Positions 40,125 through 48,023 of a DNA stretch of 64,000 nucleotides are shown here, piece by piece (position 1 is the first letter of the stretch; each line of letters begins with the position of its first letter). The notes below the pieces were generated by a model. It saw nothing but the letters and a program-made list of their open reading frames with translations. It made no database searches and was not told where the DNA came from. The translations under genes were made by a program, and so were the position numbers. The stretch lies in contig JBFWYD010000060.1 in the NCBI GenBank assembly GCA_050186825.1, positions 1 through 64,000 on the forward strand. The letters are read 5' to 3'. The DNA is from NORP233 sp050186825. Lineage in GTDB: Bacteria; Planctomycetota; J058.

Positions 40125-41369
40125 ATGAGCGACTACGACCCCTCCGCGCTGATCTACGACTGGAACGAGGTCGACCGCCCCGCGGCGCGCCCGCGCGTGA
40201 CGCTCGACGACGAGACCCTGCGCGACGGCCTGCAGTCGCCCTCGGTGTTCGACCCGGCCACAGGCGACAAGCTCGAGATCCTGCACCTCATGGACGCGCT
40301 GGGGATCGACACGGCCGACATCGGCCTCCCCGGGGCGGGGCCGCGCGCGGTGGCCGACGTGACCCGCCTGGCGGAGGAGATCCGCGACGCCAAGCTCTCG
40401 ATCCAGGCCAACTGCGCCGGGCGGACGGTGATCGCCGACCTCCAGCCCATCGCCGACATCGTGCAGAAGACCGGCGTGCCGATCATGGCCTGCGCCTTCC
40501 TCGGCAGCTCGGAGATCCGGCGCGTGACCGAGGCCTGGGACCTGGAGCGGATGGTCAAGCACACCGTCGAGGCGATCGACTTCGCGGTCGGCCAGGGCCT
40601 CGAGGTCATGTACGTGACCGAGGACACGGCCCGCGCCCAGCCCCAGACCATCGACGTGCTCTACCGGGCGGCCATCGAGCACGGCGCGCGGCGGCTGTGC
40701 ATCTGCGACACGGTCGGGCACATCACCCCGCACGGCGTGTTCCAGCTGGTCAAGCACATGAAGGCGCTGGTGGCCTCGACCGGGGCCGAGGGCGTGCGCC
40801 TCGACTGGCACGGGCACAACGACCGCGGGCTGGGGCTGATCAACGCCCTGGCCGCGATCGAGGCCGGCGTCGATCAGGTCCACGGCTGCGCGCTGGGGAT
40901 CGGCGAGCGCTGCGGCAACACCTCCATGGACCAGCTGCTGGTCAACATGAAGCTGATGGGCTTCCTGGACGAGACGCGCGACCTCTCCCAGCTGCCCGCC
41001 TACGTGGAGAAGGTCAGCCAGGCCTGCCGGGTCCCGATCCCGGTCAATTACCCCGTCATGGGCAAGGACGCCTTCGAGACCGCCACGGGCGTGCACGCGG
41101 CGGCCGTGATCAAGGCCCTGCGCCGCGGCGACGCCTGGTTGGCGAACCGCGTCTACTCGGGCGTGCCCGCCGACGAGTTCGGCCTCGAGCAGAAGATCAC
41201 CGTAGGTCCCATGAGCGGGCGCAGCAACGTGACCTTCTGGCTGGAGAAGCGCGGGGTCGAGCCCGCCGACGAGCTGGTGGACCGGATCTTCGAGGCCGCC
41301 AAGCAGTCCAAGCAGATCATGAGCGAGGAGGAGATCTGGGCGCTGGTCGGCCAGCCGGCCACCACGTGA
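40125..41369 (+). CDS. 2-isopropylmalate synthase-like acyltransferase
   Basis: A 414-residue DRE-TIM metallolyase of the LeuA/homocitrate synthase group, condensing acetyl-CoA with a 2-oxo acid. The signature LDDETLRDGLQSP carries the catalytic Arg/Asp, and HGHNDRGLGL supplies the metal-binding His residues; GIGERCGNTSMD and GKDAFETATGVHAAAV are also typical. The ~120-residue C-terminal regulatory domain of classical LeuA is missing, so leucine feedback is unlikely. Homocitrate, citramalate or a specialised 2-oxo acid substrate is possible. The stop shares GTGA with the next gene. Confidence 0.92.
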   Translation: MSDYDPSALIYDWNEVDRPAARPRVTLDDETLRDGLQSPSVFDPATGDKLEILHLMDALGIDTADIGLPGAGPRAVADVTRLAEEIRDAKLSIQANCAGRTVIADLQPIADIVQKTGVPIMACAFLGSSEIRRVTEAWDLERMVKHTVEAIDFAVGQGLEVMYVTEDTARAQPQTIDVLYRAAIEHGARRLCICDTVGHITPHGVFQLVKHMKALVASTGAEGVRLDWHGHNDRGLGLINALAAIEAGVDQVHGCALGIGERCGNTSMDQLLVNMKLMGFLDETRDLSQLPAYVEKVSQACRVPIPVNYPVMGKDAFETATGVHAAAVIKALRRGDAWLANRVYSGVPADEFGLEQKITVGPMSGRSNVTFWLEKRGVEPADELVDRIFEAAKQSKQIMSEEEIWALVGQPATT

Positions 41370-42319
41370 GCGCGCCGCGCGCGGCGCTCGCCGCCGGCCT
41401 CCTCTGGCTCGCGGCGGGCGGGCTGGCCCTCGCGCAGGCCCAACCCAGCGAGCAGCCCAAGGACCAACCCAAGGACCAGCCCAGCCCGTCGCCCGCTGGC
41501 GAGCCGGTCTCGCTCCGTCCGCGCTATGGCCCGGGCCTCGAGCGCGAGGTCGAGACCCGGCTGTCCATCGTGCTCTCGCTCCAGCTCAGCCTGCCCTCGG
41601 TGGGCCTCGAGCGCACGAGCGAGCAGGAGCAGGTCGCGCTCCGCCACCTGCGCGAGCAGGTGGTCGAGGCCGCGAGCGGCGAGCCCCGCCGCGTGCGGCG
41701 GCTCTACCTCGACGCCTGGGACGGCGAGCGCGCCCCGGGCGCGCGCAGCCTGACCCGGACCGTCTCGCCCCTCTCCGGCCAGAAGGTGGAGGTGTGGTGG
41801 GACGAGCGGGCGCGGCGCCGCCGCGCGCGCTCGCCGGGCGACGCGCTCCCGCTCCCGCGCGAGCTGCTCGCCGAGGAGCGGCTGCGCGAGCGCTGGGACG
41901 TGGCGCTCCCCCGCGAGCCCGTGCGCGTGGGCGAGGCCTGGAAGCTCGGCAAGGACGAGCTGCGCGAGGCCCTCGGCCCGCGCCTGGCCCAGCAGGGCCA
42001 GCTCCGCTGCCGCCTCGAGGCCGTGCGTCGCGAGGAGCTCGACCCCCAGACGCCGGCCGAGGACTACGCCGTGGTCGCCCTCGAGCTCGAGGCCGAGGCG
42101 GAGGGCGAGGGCGGCGCCAAGATCCGCAGCCGGCTCAAGGGCCAGCTGCGGGTCTCGCTCCAGCGCCGCCAGGTGACGACCCTCGAGCTGCGGGGGACGG
42201 CCCGGCTCGAGTCGGTGCGCGAGGAGGACGGGCACCGGCTCACGATCAGCGGCGAGGGGCCGCTCGAGCTGCGCAAGCGCGCCTGGTTCCCCCGCCGCCC
42301 CCCGCCCGAGCGGCGCTGA
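41366..42319 (+). CDS. Secreted protein of unknown function
   Basis: A 317-residue exported protein with a signal peptide (LAAGLLWLAAGGLALAQA) and a short DQPKDQPKDQP stalk. The mature part is charged with alternating strands (RYGPGLEREVETRLSIVLSLQLSLPSV; KIRSRLKGQLRVSLQRRQVTTLELRGTARLESV), suggesting a beta-sandwich or barrel-like fold. No catalytic motif is recognised. The GTG start overlaps the LeuA-like stop by four bases, so it is co-translated with a cytosolic enzyme, an odd pairing. A GTNNTC element follows the stop. Confidence 0.75.
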   Translation: MSAPRAALAAGLLWLAAGGLALAQAQPSEQPKDQPKDQPSPSPAGEPVSLRPRYGPGLEREVETRLSIVLSLQLSLPSVGLERTSEQEQVALRHLREQVVEAASGEPRRVRRLYLDAWDGERAPGARSLTRTVSPLSGQKVEVWWDERARRRRARSPGDALPLPRELLAEERLRERWDVALPREPVRVGEAWKLGKDELREALGPRLAQQGQLRCRLEAVRREELDPQTPAEDYAVVALELEAEAEGEGGAKIRSRLKGQLRVSLQRRQVTTLELRGTARLESVREEDGHRLTISGEGPLELRKRAWFPRRPPPERR

Positions 42320-42342
42320 CGGCATGAGGGCTGGGTCTCCTT

Positions 42343-42451
42343 CGTGCTCGTCGTAGTCGTAGTCGTAGTCGTGATCGGTCTCGTAGTCGGCGTGGTAGTC
42401 GTGAGCCCGAGCACGACCCCGTGGACGATCACGATCACGAGCACGAGCACG
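42343..42451. repeat. GTNNTC-hexamer palindromic element, copy 3
   Basis: The left side is CGTGCTCG followed by four GTAGTC/GTGATC-type hexamers; the right side is ACGATCACGATCACGAGCACGAGCACG. The shared right-hand flank CGAGCGGTCGA also occurs in copy 1 (30295-30305). It lies between the convergent ends of a plus-strand secreted-protein gene and a minus-strand peptidase gene. Confidence 0.85.
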
Positions 42452-42491
42452 GACGCCGCTGACGTGCGATCGAGCGGTCGACCGACCCTGC

Positions 42492-43277
42492 TCAGAGGAA
42501 GCGGCGCGCCCACTGCGGCGCGTTGCGCCCCAGGTTGCGGTCGGGGTCGAGGGCCTGGTTGACGAGCCCGTTCCGCCCGCGCGCGTAGCTGCCGACCTGG
42601 GAGCGCGCGCTGGACGAGGCCTCGCGGTCGCCGATCGCGATGGCGTGGATGTGCGGGGCGAAGGAGTCGTAGCCGCGCCCGCGGCTCCAGGCGGCGAAGC
42701 CCGCGCGGCGCAGCGCGCGCACCATGTCATCCACCGTGCGCCGGCTCTGGCCGACGGTTCGGATGTCGAGCGCGCCGCCGCCCGCGTGGGTCCCGCCGCT
42801 CGCCGCGACGCTCGTGCTGTAGCTCCCTTGCGAGAAGGCGAAGCGGAACCCGCGATGACCGAGGTCGGCCATGATCCGCTCCGCGCGGAGCACGAGCTCC
42901 ACCGTGCGGCGGTTGACCCGCACGCCTCGCCAGACCAGGCGCCGGTAGTCGGCCGCGGGCGGGGTGCGGTCCCAGGCGCTCGGCCCGCTGGCGGCCGGCG
43001 CGGGCGGCGGGGTCTGGGCGAGGCGGGCCAGGTAGGCCCCGTGCACCCAGGCCAGGCCGCCGCGGTACTGGATCTGGCGCCAGTCGCCGCTGGCGGCGAC
43101 CACGTTCACCTGGGCGCCGCTGCGCAGCTGGCCGAGGATCCGGTAGCGCAGGCTGGGCCCGGTGCGCACGTTGAGCGCGCTGGCGGTGACGCGATGGGTC
43201 TCGGCCAGGGCCGGCGAGACGTGGCAGAGGACCACCGCGGCGGCCACGGCCGCGATCGGGAGCTTGGTTCCGAACAT
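42492..43277 (-). CDS. Secreted SH3b/M15-like cell-wall peptidase
   Basis: A 261-residue exported protein. A signal peptide (IAAVAAAVVLCHVSPALA) is followed by a bacterial SH3 domain (about 25-85: SALNVRTGPSLRYRILGQLRSGAQVNVV) that binds wall peptide. Then comes a domain like the M15 D-Ala-D-Ala carboxypeptidases (THAGGGALDIR, later FAPHIHAI), giving His/Asp/His zinc ligands. The ATG at 43275-43277 is preferred over the GTG at 43286, because GGAGAGG precedes it by nine bases. Peptidoglycan trimming is the likely role; activity is not proven. Confidence 0.85.
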   Translation of the reverse strand: MFGTKLPIAAVAAAVVLCHVSPALAETHRVTASALNVRTGPSLRYRILGQLRSGAQVNVVAASGDWRQIQYRGGLAWVHGAYLARLAQTPPPAPAASGPSAWDRTPPAADYRRLVWRGVRVNRRTVELVLRAERIMADLGHRGFRFAFSQGSYSTSVAASGGTHAGGGALDIRTVGQSRRTVDDMVRALRRAGFAAWSRGRGYDSFAPHIHAIAIGDREASSSARSQVGSYARGRNGLVNQALDPDRNLGRNAPQWARRFL

Positions 43278-43368
43278 GAAGATCACCTCTCCCGGTGACC
43301 CTCAACACATGCCGTTCCGACGCGCCTCGGAGCGCCCCCGGATGAGGCGCCGCCAGGGGTTGACTCCG

Positions 43369-43393
43369 CGGGACGGCATCAGCTTCCGTCCCG
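43369..43393. other. Hairpin in divergent intergenic region
   Basis: CGGGACGG pairs perfectly with CCGTCCCG across a nine-base loop, between the divergent peptidase and membrane-protein genes. A TTGACT hexamer (43360-43365) touches its left edge. It may be an operator or attenuator for one of the two genes. Confidence 0.4.
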
Positions 43394-43501
43394 AAAGCGA
43401 TCCTGATATGCAGGCGAAATGAAAGGACGCTCCACCGCCCGCCGTTGGAAGGTCGGGCCGCGAGCGCCCTTCACGCCTCGTCGAACGAGGAGATTTCGCA
43501 C

Positions 43502-44167
43502 GTGATCATGCCCATGGATCGAGGCCCTGGGGTCGACTGGAAGCAGGCCGCCGCGCACGAGCGCGGGGCGCGCACGCAGCGGCTGCTGGTGGGGCTGGCG
43601 CTGGTGGGCGTCGTGGCGCTCGGGTTCCTCGCGCTGCTCCGCCCCTACCTGATCGTGCTCTCGGCCGGGCGCAGCTTCGGCGAGGCCGAGCTGAACCGCC
43701 TCTCGCGCCTCTCCTACCCCAAGGCGGACCCCGAGTCCGAGGAGCCGGGCGAGCTCTACCTGAGCGGCAAGGTGCTCGTGATCCGCCGCGGCCTGACCTC
43801 GCGCGAGATGGGCGGCAAGTTCGGCGACGAGGTGGCCTTCCCGGCGGCCGTGGACGAGCAGCACGCCGACCTGCCGGGCGACCTGCGCGCCAGCTCACCC
43901 AGCGACGTGGGCACGGTGATCGTGCTCCGCTCGAGCCTGCGCAAGTGGACCCAGGAGGAGATCGGCCGGACCCCGGTCTACGACAAGAAGGGCAAGCTCA
44001 TGGGGCACTGGGTGACGATCCTCAAGAGCTACGACCCCAAGACCACCTTCACCGGATGGATCTACGACCTGAAGCGCCAGGTCCTCGTCGGCGAGTTCGC
44101 GCTCGCGGCCGAGGGGACCACGCCGCCCCGGCTGGCGGAGCTGATCACGAACCTCCCCCGGCGCTGA
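43502..44167 (+). CDS. Single-pass membrane protein of unknown function
   Basis: A 221-residue protein with one N-terminal transmembrane helix (about 26-45, LLVGLALVGVVALGFLALL) and a soluble ~170-residue outer domain with alternating strands (GELYLSGKVLVIRR; GTVIVLRSS; FTGWIYDLKRQVLVGEFAL). No motif is recognised. The GTG at 43502 follows GAGGAGA by eight bases; an upstream TTG is less likely. The last 23 bases overlap the convergent kinase-like gene. Its partner is unknown. Confidence 0.75.
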   Translation: MIMPMDRGPGVDWKQAAAHERGARTQRLLVGLALVGVVALGFLALLRPYLIVLSAGRSFGEAELNRLSRLSYPKADPESEEPGELYLSGKVLVIRRGLTSREMGGKFGDEVAFPAAVDEQHADLPGDLRASSPSDVGTVIVLRSSLRKWTQEEIGRTPVYDKKGKLMGHWVTILKSYDPKTTFTGWIYDLKRQVLVGEFALAAEGTTPPRLAELITNLPRR

Positions 44168-45173
44168 CCTCCTCGGCCAGGGCCAGCAGCTTCGCCAGCT
44201 CCTCGGCGAAGGCCGCCGCGTCGGGGAAGCGCTGGGCGGGCTTCTGGGCGGTGGCCCGCTCGATCGCAGCCAGGAGCTCCTTGGCCACCCCGATGTCGGC
44301 CGTGCGGTCCATGACCCGCTCGAGCTCGATCGCGAACAGGATCTTGGCCCCGAGGATGGCCTGGTCGTCGCGCGGACGCGGGGGCGGGCCTACCTGCTGC
44401 TGCATCTCCTGGATGGGGATGAAGGTGTCGCTGAGGTTGGCCGCGGGCGGCGGCTCCTCGTCGAGCGAGCCGAAGGCGGTGATCGCGCTCAGGGCCGCCT
44501 GGCGCGGGCCGGCCGCGCCGCCGCCCGCGCGCTTGGGGAGGATGATCGCAGGGAAGCGGTCGCGGATGAACAGCGAGTAGAGCATCACCCCCAGCGCGTA
44601 GACGTCGACCGCGAGGCCGAGCTCGCCGCCGGCGACCTGCTCGGGGGCGGCGAAGCGCGCCGAGAAGGCGTCGAAGGCGCGCGGCCCGGGGGCCTGCGAG
44701 ATGCGGAGGTCCCAGAGCAGCAGGTCCTGCGGGTCCTCGGCCCAGAGCACGGCCTCGGGCTTGAGGTCGGCGTGGACCAGCCCCGCGCGATGGAGCGCGG
44801 CCACCGCGCGGGCGAGCGCGATGAAGGAGCGCAGCAGCCAGCGCAGGTCGAGCGGGTAGGCCAGCGCGTGCGCGGCCCGCCAGCCGAAGCCCAGGAGCAG
44901 CTCCTCATCGCCGCCGCGCGCGGTCCAGAGCAGGCGGGCCAGGCCCGGCTCCTGCACGGCGCGCGCGGCCCGGACCTCGTTCAGGAGCAGCTCGAGCGCG
45001 GCCTCGCCCGCGCCGCGGCGCACGAGCTCCAGCGAGCCGTCGGGCCGCTCGCCGACCCAGGTCTCGAGCTCGCCGCCCAGGGCGCGCACCCGGCGCAGCC
45101 CGCGCAGCGGGTCCGAGAACAGCCCGCGCCGCGGGTGCTCGGCCAGGGCCTCGCTCAGGGCCCGGCTCAGCAC
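44145..45173 (-). CDS. Atypical Ser/Thr kinase-like protein (probable pseudokinase)
   Basis: A 342-residue kinase-fold protein, clearly paralogous to its upstream neighbour. The catalytic loop reads HADLKPEAV (HRD to HAD, Asp kept) and the DFG position WDLR. The glycine loop is unrecognisable and the usual beta-3 lysine appears as Arg (LELVRRG), so ATP use is doubtful. APEQ and a DVYALGVMLYSLF helix are intact. After DRFPA an insert of about 70 residues carries LGAKILFAIELERVMDRTADIG, shared with the neighbour. There is no transmembrane helix. The GTG lies 36 bases after the neighbour's stop. A regulatory pseudokinase is my inference. Confidence 0.8.
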   Translation of the reverse strand: MLSRALSEALAEHPRRGLFSDPLRGLRRVRALGGELETWVGERPDGSLELVRRGAGEAALELLLNEVRAARAVQEPGLARLLWTARGGDEELLLGFGWRAAHALAYPLDLRWLLRSFIALARAVAALHRAGLVHADLKPEAVLWAEDPQDLLLWDLRISQAPGPRAFDAFSARFAAPEQVAGGELGLAVDVYALGVMLYSLFIRDRFPAIILPKRAGGGAAGPRQAALSAITAFGSLDEEPPPAANLSDTFIPIQEMQQQVGPPPRPRDDQAILGAKILFAIELERVMDRTADIGVAKELLAAIERATAQKPAQRFPDAAAFAEELAKLLALAEEVSAGGGS

Positions 45174-45192
45174 GCCAGCCTCGAACGCAGCA

Positions 45193-45220
45193 CCCTCATG
45201 ACTGGACCCTCATGACTGGA
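45193..45220 (-). repeat. 14-bp perfect tandem duplication at gene end
   Basis: CCCTCATGACTGGA is repeated exactly (45193-45206, 45207-45220). The right copy covers the TGA stop of the zinc-ribbon kinase; the left copy supplies an extra stop-like TGA after it. It is a fresh-looking slippage duplication. Confidence 0.8.
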
Positions 45221-46463
45221 GCCCCCCGATCACGGCGTCGAGCGCGGCGCGCATCTCCGCGGCATCCCTGAAGCGGTCCCCCGGCTCGACCGCGGTGGCG
45301 CGCTGCACGATCCGCAGCACGTCGCCCGTGACCCGGATCTCGGCGTTCACGTCCTGGGTCCGACTCAGCTCGGAGCTGAACAGGAACTTGGCCCCGAGCA
45401 CCCGCCGCTCCTCGAGGCCCTCCCCGCCGCCCGCCTCCTGGGGCCGCGCCTGTTGCTGCAGCGCCTTGAGCTTCCCCGTGTAGATCGTGGACTCCGAGAG
45501 GTAGGCGCGGTTCATGGCCTTCTTGGCCTGCAGCACCTGGAGCATCGGCTCGGGCTCGCTGGCCTCCTCGAGCACCGCGGGGAAGCGGTCGTGGGTGAAG
45601 AGCAGGTAGAGGATCACCCCCACCGCGTAGAGGTCGGCGCGGTGGTCGATGCGGTCGCCCGTGATCTGCTCGGGCGCCGCGAACATCGGCGTGAAGGCGT
45701 CGAAGCGGCTCGGCCCGGGCGGCTGCGAGACGTTCCAGTCGATCAGCACGGGCGCACCGCCGCGGAGCAGGACGTGCGCCGGCTTGAGGTCGGCGTGCAC
45801 GATCCCGCGCGCGTGCACGTGCTCGAGGGCCTCGAGCACCCGCGAGGTCAGGCGCAAGAGGACCGGGATCGCCAGGGGGAAGCGCAGGGCCTCGCTCTCG
45901 ACGTGCTCGAAGACCGCGACCAGTTCCTGGTCCTCGGGGCCGGGGCCGGTGCTCTGGGTGCGGTGCTCGAGCAGCCGGATCACGCCCGGGTGCTCGCCGA
46001 TCGCGAGCAGCGCGTCGAGCTCGTTCTGGAGCAGGCGCCGCCCGGCCGCGCTGCGCGCGACCTTGACGAACTCGCGCGCCCCGTCGTCCTTGCGCGTCCC
46101 GAGCAAGTGCCGGACGCGGCCCTCCTCGAGCACGCGCGTGGTCGCATAGCGACGGAGCAGGTCGTCCTCGCGGCGCCGCCGCGCGGCCTCGGCCTCGCGG
46201 GCCAGGGCCTCGACCGCGTCGCCCACGACCCGCTCCGAGAGCTCCGCCCCGCAGGCCGCGCAGTAGGCGAGGTCCGTGCGGCTGCGCGCCCCGCAGCCGG
46301 GGCAGGGGAAGCGCAGCCGCCGCCCGCAGCCCACGCAGAAGTCGCCCTCGAGCGGGACCGGCCGCGCGCAGCCCGGGCAGGCCACGGGCGGCTCGCCCTC
46401 GCCGGCCTCGTGCAGGAGCCGGCGCGCGTCACGGACGAGGCGGAGCAGGTCGGCGGGGTCCAC
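45210..46463 (-). CDS. Zinc-ribbon Ser/Thr kinase-like protein
   Basis: A 417-residue protein opening with two zinc ribbons (Cys29/32/43/46 and Cys54/57/68/71), then a kinase-like domain. The beta-3 lysine seems kept (EFVKVAR), the catalytic loop is HADLKPAHV, and DFG is replaced by DWN. It shares with the downstream gene the PGPSRFDAF...FAAPEQ activation end, DRFPA, and a long insert ending in LGAKFLFSSELSRTQDVNAEI. It is probably active but divergent; no membrane segment is visible. GTG at 46461-46463 is preferred: TATCCT lies 6 nt upstream. Metal or redox sensing via the ribbons is a guess. Confidence 0.85.
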   Translation of the reverse strand: MDPADLLRLVRDARRLLHEAGEGEPPVACPGCARPVPLEGDFCVGCGRRLRFPCPGCGARSRTDLAYCAACGAELSERVVGDAVEALAREAEAARRRREDDLLRRYATTRVLEEGRVRHLLGTRKDDGAREFVKVARSAAGRRLLQNELDALLAIGEHPGVIRLLEHRTQSTGPGPEDQELVAVFEHVESEALRFPLAIPVLLRLTSRVLEALEHVHARGIVHADLKPAHVLLRGGAPVLIDWNVSQPPGPSRFDAFTPMFAAPEQITGDRIDHRADLYAVGVILYLLFTHDRFPAVLEEASEPEPMLQVLQAKKAMNRAYLSESTIYTGKLKALQQQARPQEAGGGEGLEERRVLGAKFLFSSELSRTQDVNAEIRVTGDVLRIVQRATAVEPGDRFRDAAEMRAALDAVIGGLQS

Positions 46464-46469
46464 GCGCGG

Positions 46470-46475
46470 AGGATA
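46470..46475 (-). promoter_or_regulatory. -10-like box (TATCCT), zinc-ribbon kinase gene
   Basis: TATCCT on the minus strand, 6 nt before the GTG at 46463, without ribosome site; it fits the recurring leaderless pattern. Confidence 0.42.
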
Positions 46476-46529
46476 CCGGGGCCAGCCGTCCCGGGCGATG
46501 CCTTCGCGCGCCACCCCGGGCGTAGCTAT

Positions 46530-46547
46530 CCTGACGACGCTGTCAGG
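46530..46547. promoter_or_regulatory. Operator-like palindrome CCTGAC-N6-GTCAGG
   Basis: A perfect 6-bp inverted repeat with a six-base spacer in the divergent region between a kinase gene and a secreted-protein gene. It overlaps one of two TATCCT boxes (46527-46532) on the plus strand, as an operator would. Confidence 0.4.
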
Positions 46548-46578
46548 TGCTCAGTGTTCGGTTGGCCCGCGCCCTGGC

Positions 46579-46584
46579 TATCCT
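46579..46584 (+). promoter_or_regulatory. -10-like box (TATCCT), propeller gene
   Basis: TATCCT lies 33 nt before the ATG at 46618; a second TATCCT at 46527-46532 touches the palindrome. Either could drive the secreted-protein gene. Confidence 0.3.
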
Positions 46585-46617
46585 GCTCCCGCGCACTCGA
46601 CACCCGCGGAAGCACGC

Positions 46618-47379
46618 ATGGAACGACCCGCTCGCACCCTCTCCTTCATCCTCCTCCTCGGCCTGCTGGCTCCGCTCGCGAGCCACGCGGGCGACGAGGG
46701 CGCGGAGCGCGACTTCGCGGTCGACGTGGACGACGGCCTCTACCGCGTGGACTGCAAGCGGCTGAAGTTCACTCGCGTGGGCCGCGTGGAGGTCCCGGCC
46801 AAGGACGGCGGCGAGCCGGAGCGCCCCGAGCTCTGCGACCTCGCGGCCACGCCGGACGGCTACCTCTACGGGATCACCCGCGAGGCGCTCTACCGGATCG
46901 ACCCGCGCCGCCCGGAGCGCTCCGAGCGGGTCGGCGCGCACGGGCTGACGAACCCATATGGGATGGGCGCCGTCGGCGAGGCGCTGTGGGCGAACACCAG
47001 CGGCGGCGGGGTCTATCGGCTCGATCGGCGCAGCGCGCGCGCGACCAAGGTCGGGGACATGGGCGGCGAGTGGGGCGCCTCGGGCGACGTGGCCTGGGCC
47101 GGCGAGCGCGTGGTCAGCTCGGTCAAGGACGCCGAGCGCCGCGAGCACCTGGTCGTGCTCGACCCCAAGACCGGCGCGGCGCGCCTGGTCGGCCGCTTCC
47201 GCACGCCGGACGGCGAGGCCGTGCAGGACGTGTTCGGGCTGATCGACCGCGACGGCGTGCTCTACGCGCTGACCTCGCACGGCGACGTGCTGGGGGTCGA
47301 CCCCGCCACGGCGCGCTGCACCCTGCTCCGCCGGACCAAGATCCGCTGGTGGGGCGCCACCTCCTACGTGCGCCTGTGA
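46618..47379 (+). CDS. Secreted beta-propeller-like protein
   Basis: A 253-residue exported protein with a signal peptide (LSFILLLGLLAPLASHA). The mature chain is made of repeated strands of the type LYRVDCKRLKFTRVG, LYRIDPRRPERSERVG and VYRLDRRSARATKVG, then LVVLDPKTGAARLVGRF, i.e. propeller blades with an L-x-x-[IVL]-D strand. This resembles SMP-30/NHL-like or DUF-type propellers. No catalytic residues are recognised. The stop overlaps the next GTG (GTGA). It is a candidate sensor or binding protein in the envelope. Confidence 0.75.
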   Translation: MERPARTLSFILLLGLLAPLASHAGDEGAERDFAVDVDDGLYRVDCKRLKFTRVGRVEVPAKDGGEPERPELCDLAATPDGYLYGITREALYRIDPRRPERSERVGAHGLTNPYGMGAVGEALWANTSGGGVYRLDRRSARATKVGDMGGEWGASGDVAWAGERVVSSVKDAERREHLVVLDPKTGAARLVGRFRTPDGEAVQDVFGLIDRDGVLYALTSHGDVLGVDPATARCTLLRRTKIRWWGATSYVRL

Positions 47380-48023
47380 TCGAGCGCCGCGACGACGAGG
47401 GCCTGGCCGCGTCGCTGCGGGCGCGCCTCGAGCGCGGCGAGCTCCCGCGCGAGCGCCTGACCCTGGCGCGTGCGCTGGGGCATCGCCCCGCCGGGCTGGC
47501 CCTGGGCCGGACCGAGCCCACCGGCGACGAGTCCCTCGACCCGCCCGAGGGCGTCGGCGGCTCGCTCGAGTTCTGGGGCCGCCGCCTGGGCCGCTTCGGC
47601 CCCGCCGTGATGCTGCGCGCCGCCGCCGCCTTCGCGCGTGAGGTGAGCGAGGCCGCTGCGCTGGGAGCCGCGCCCGAGGCCGCGGCCCTCGACGAGGGGC
47701 TCACCGTGATCGCGCGCTTCGAGTCTGGGGCCCGAGGTGAGGAACAGGAGCCCCTGGCCCAGGCCTGCGAGCGCGCGGCCCGCGCCGTGGCGCGCGCCGC
47801 CCTGGCGCTGCCCGCGGCGAGCGCGGGCCACGCGGCCTGCCTGACCCTCCTGCCGGTGCTGCGGGCGATCTCGGACCTGACCGGCGCCGTCGGTGCCCCC
47901 GACCGCGAGGCCCTCGGCGCCCACTACCTGCGCGCGCTCCAGCAGGCCGCCGCCGGCCCCGTGGCGCCCGAGCGCCTCCAGGCCGCAGTCCGCGCCGCCC
48001 TCCTGACCTGGGCCCTCGCCTAG
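47376..48023 (+). CDS. Helical protein of unknown function
   Basis: A 215-residue soluble protein co-translated with the propeller protein via GTGA. The sequence is Ala/Leu/Arg/Glu-rich and probably all helical (GLAASLRARLERGELPRERLTLARALGH; AVRAALLTWALA). The opening motif of short helices with GELPRERL recalls the helical modules of the nearby kinases. There is no signal or membrane segment. The TAG stop is shared with the convergent kinase gene as CTAG. No function is suggested. Confidence 0.65.
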   Translation: MIERRDDEGLAASLRARLERGELPRERLTLARALGHRPAGLALGRTEPTGDESLDPPEGVGGSLEFWGRRLGRFGPAVMLRAAAAFAREVSEAAALGAAPEAAALDEGLTVIARFESGARGEEQEPLAQACERAARAVARAALALPAASAGHAACLTLLPVLRAISDLTGAVGAPDREALGAHYLRALQQAAAGPVAPERLQAAVRAALLTWALA

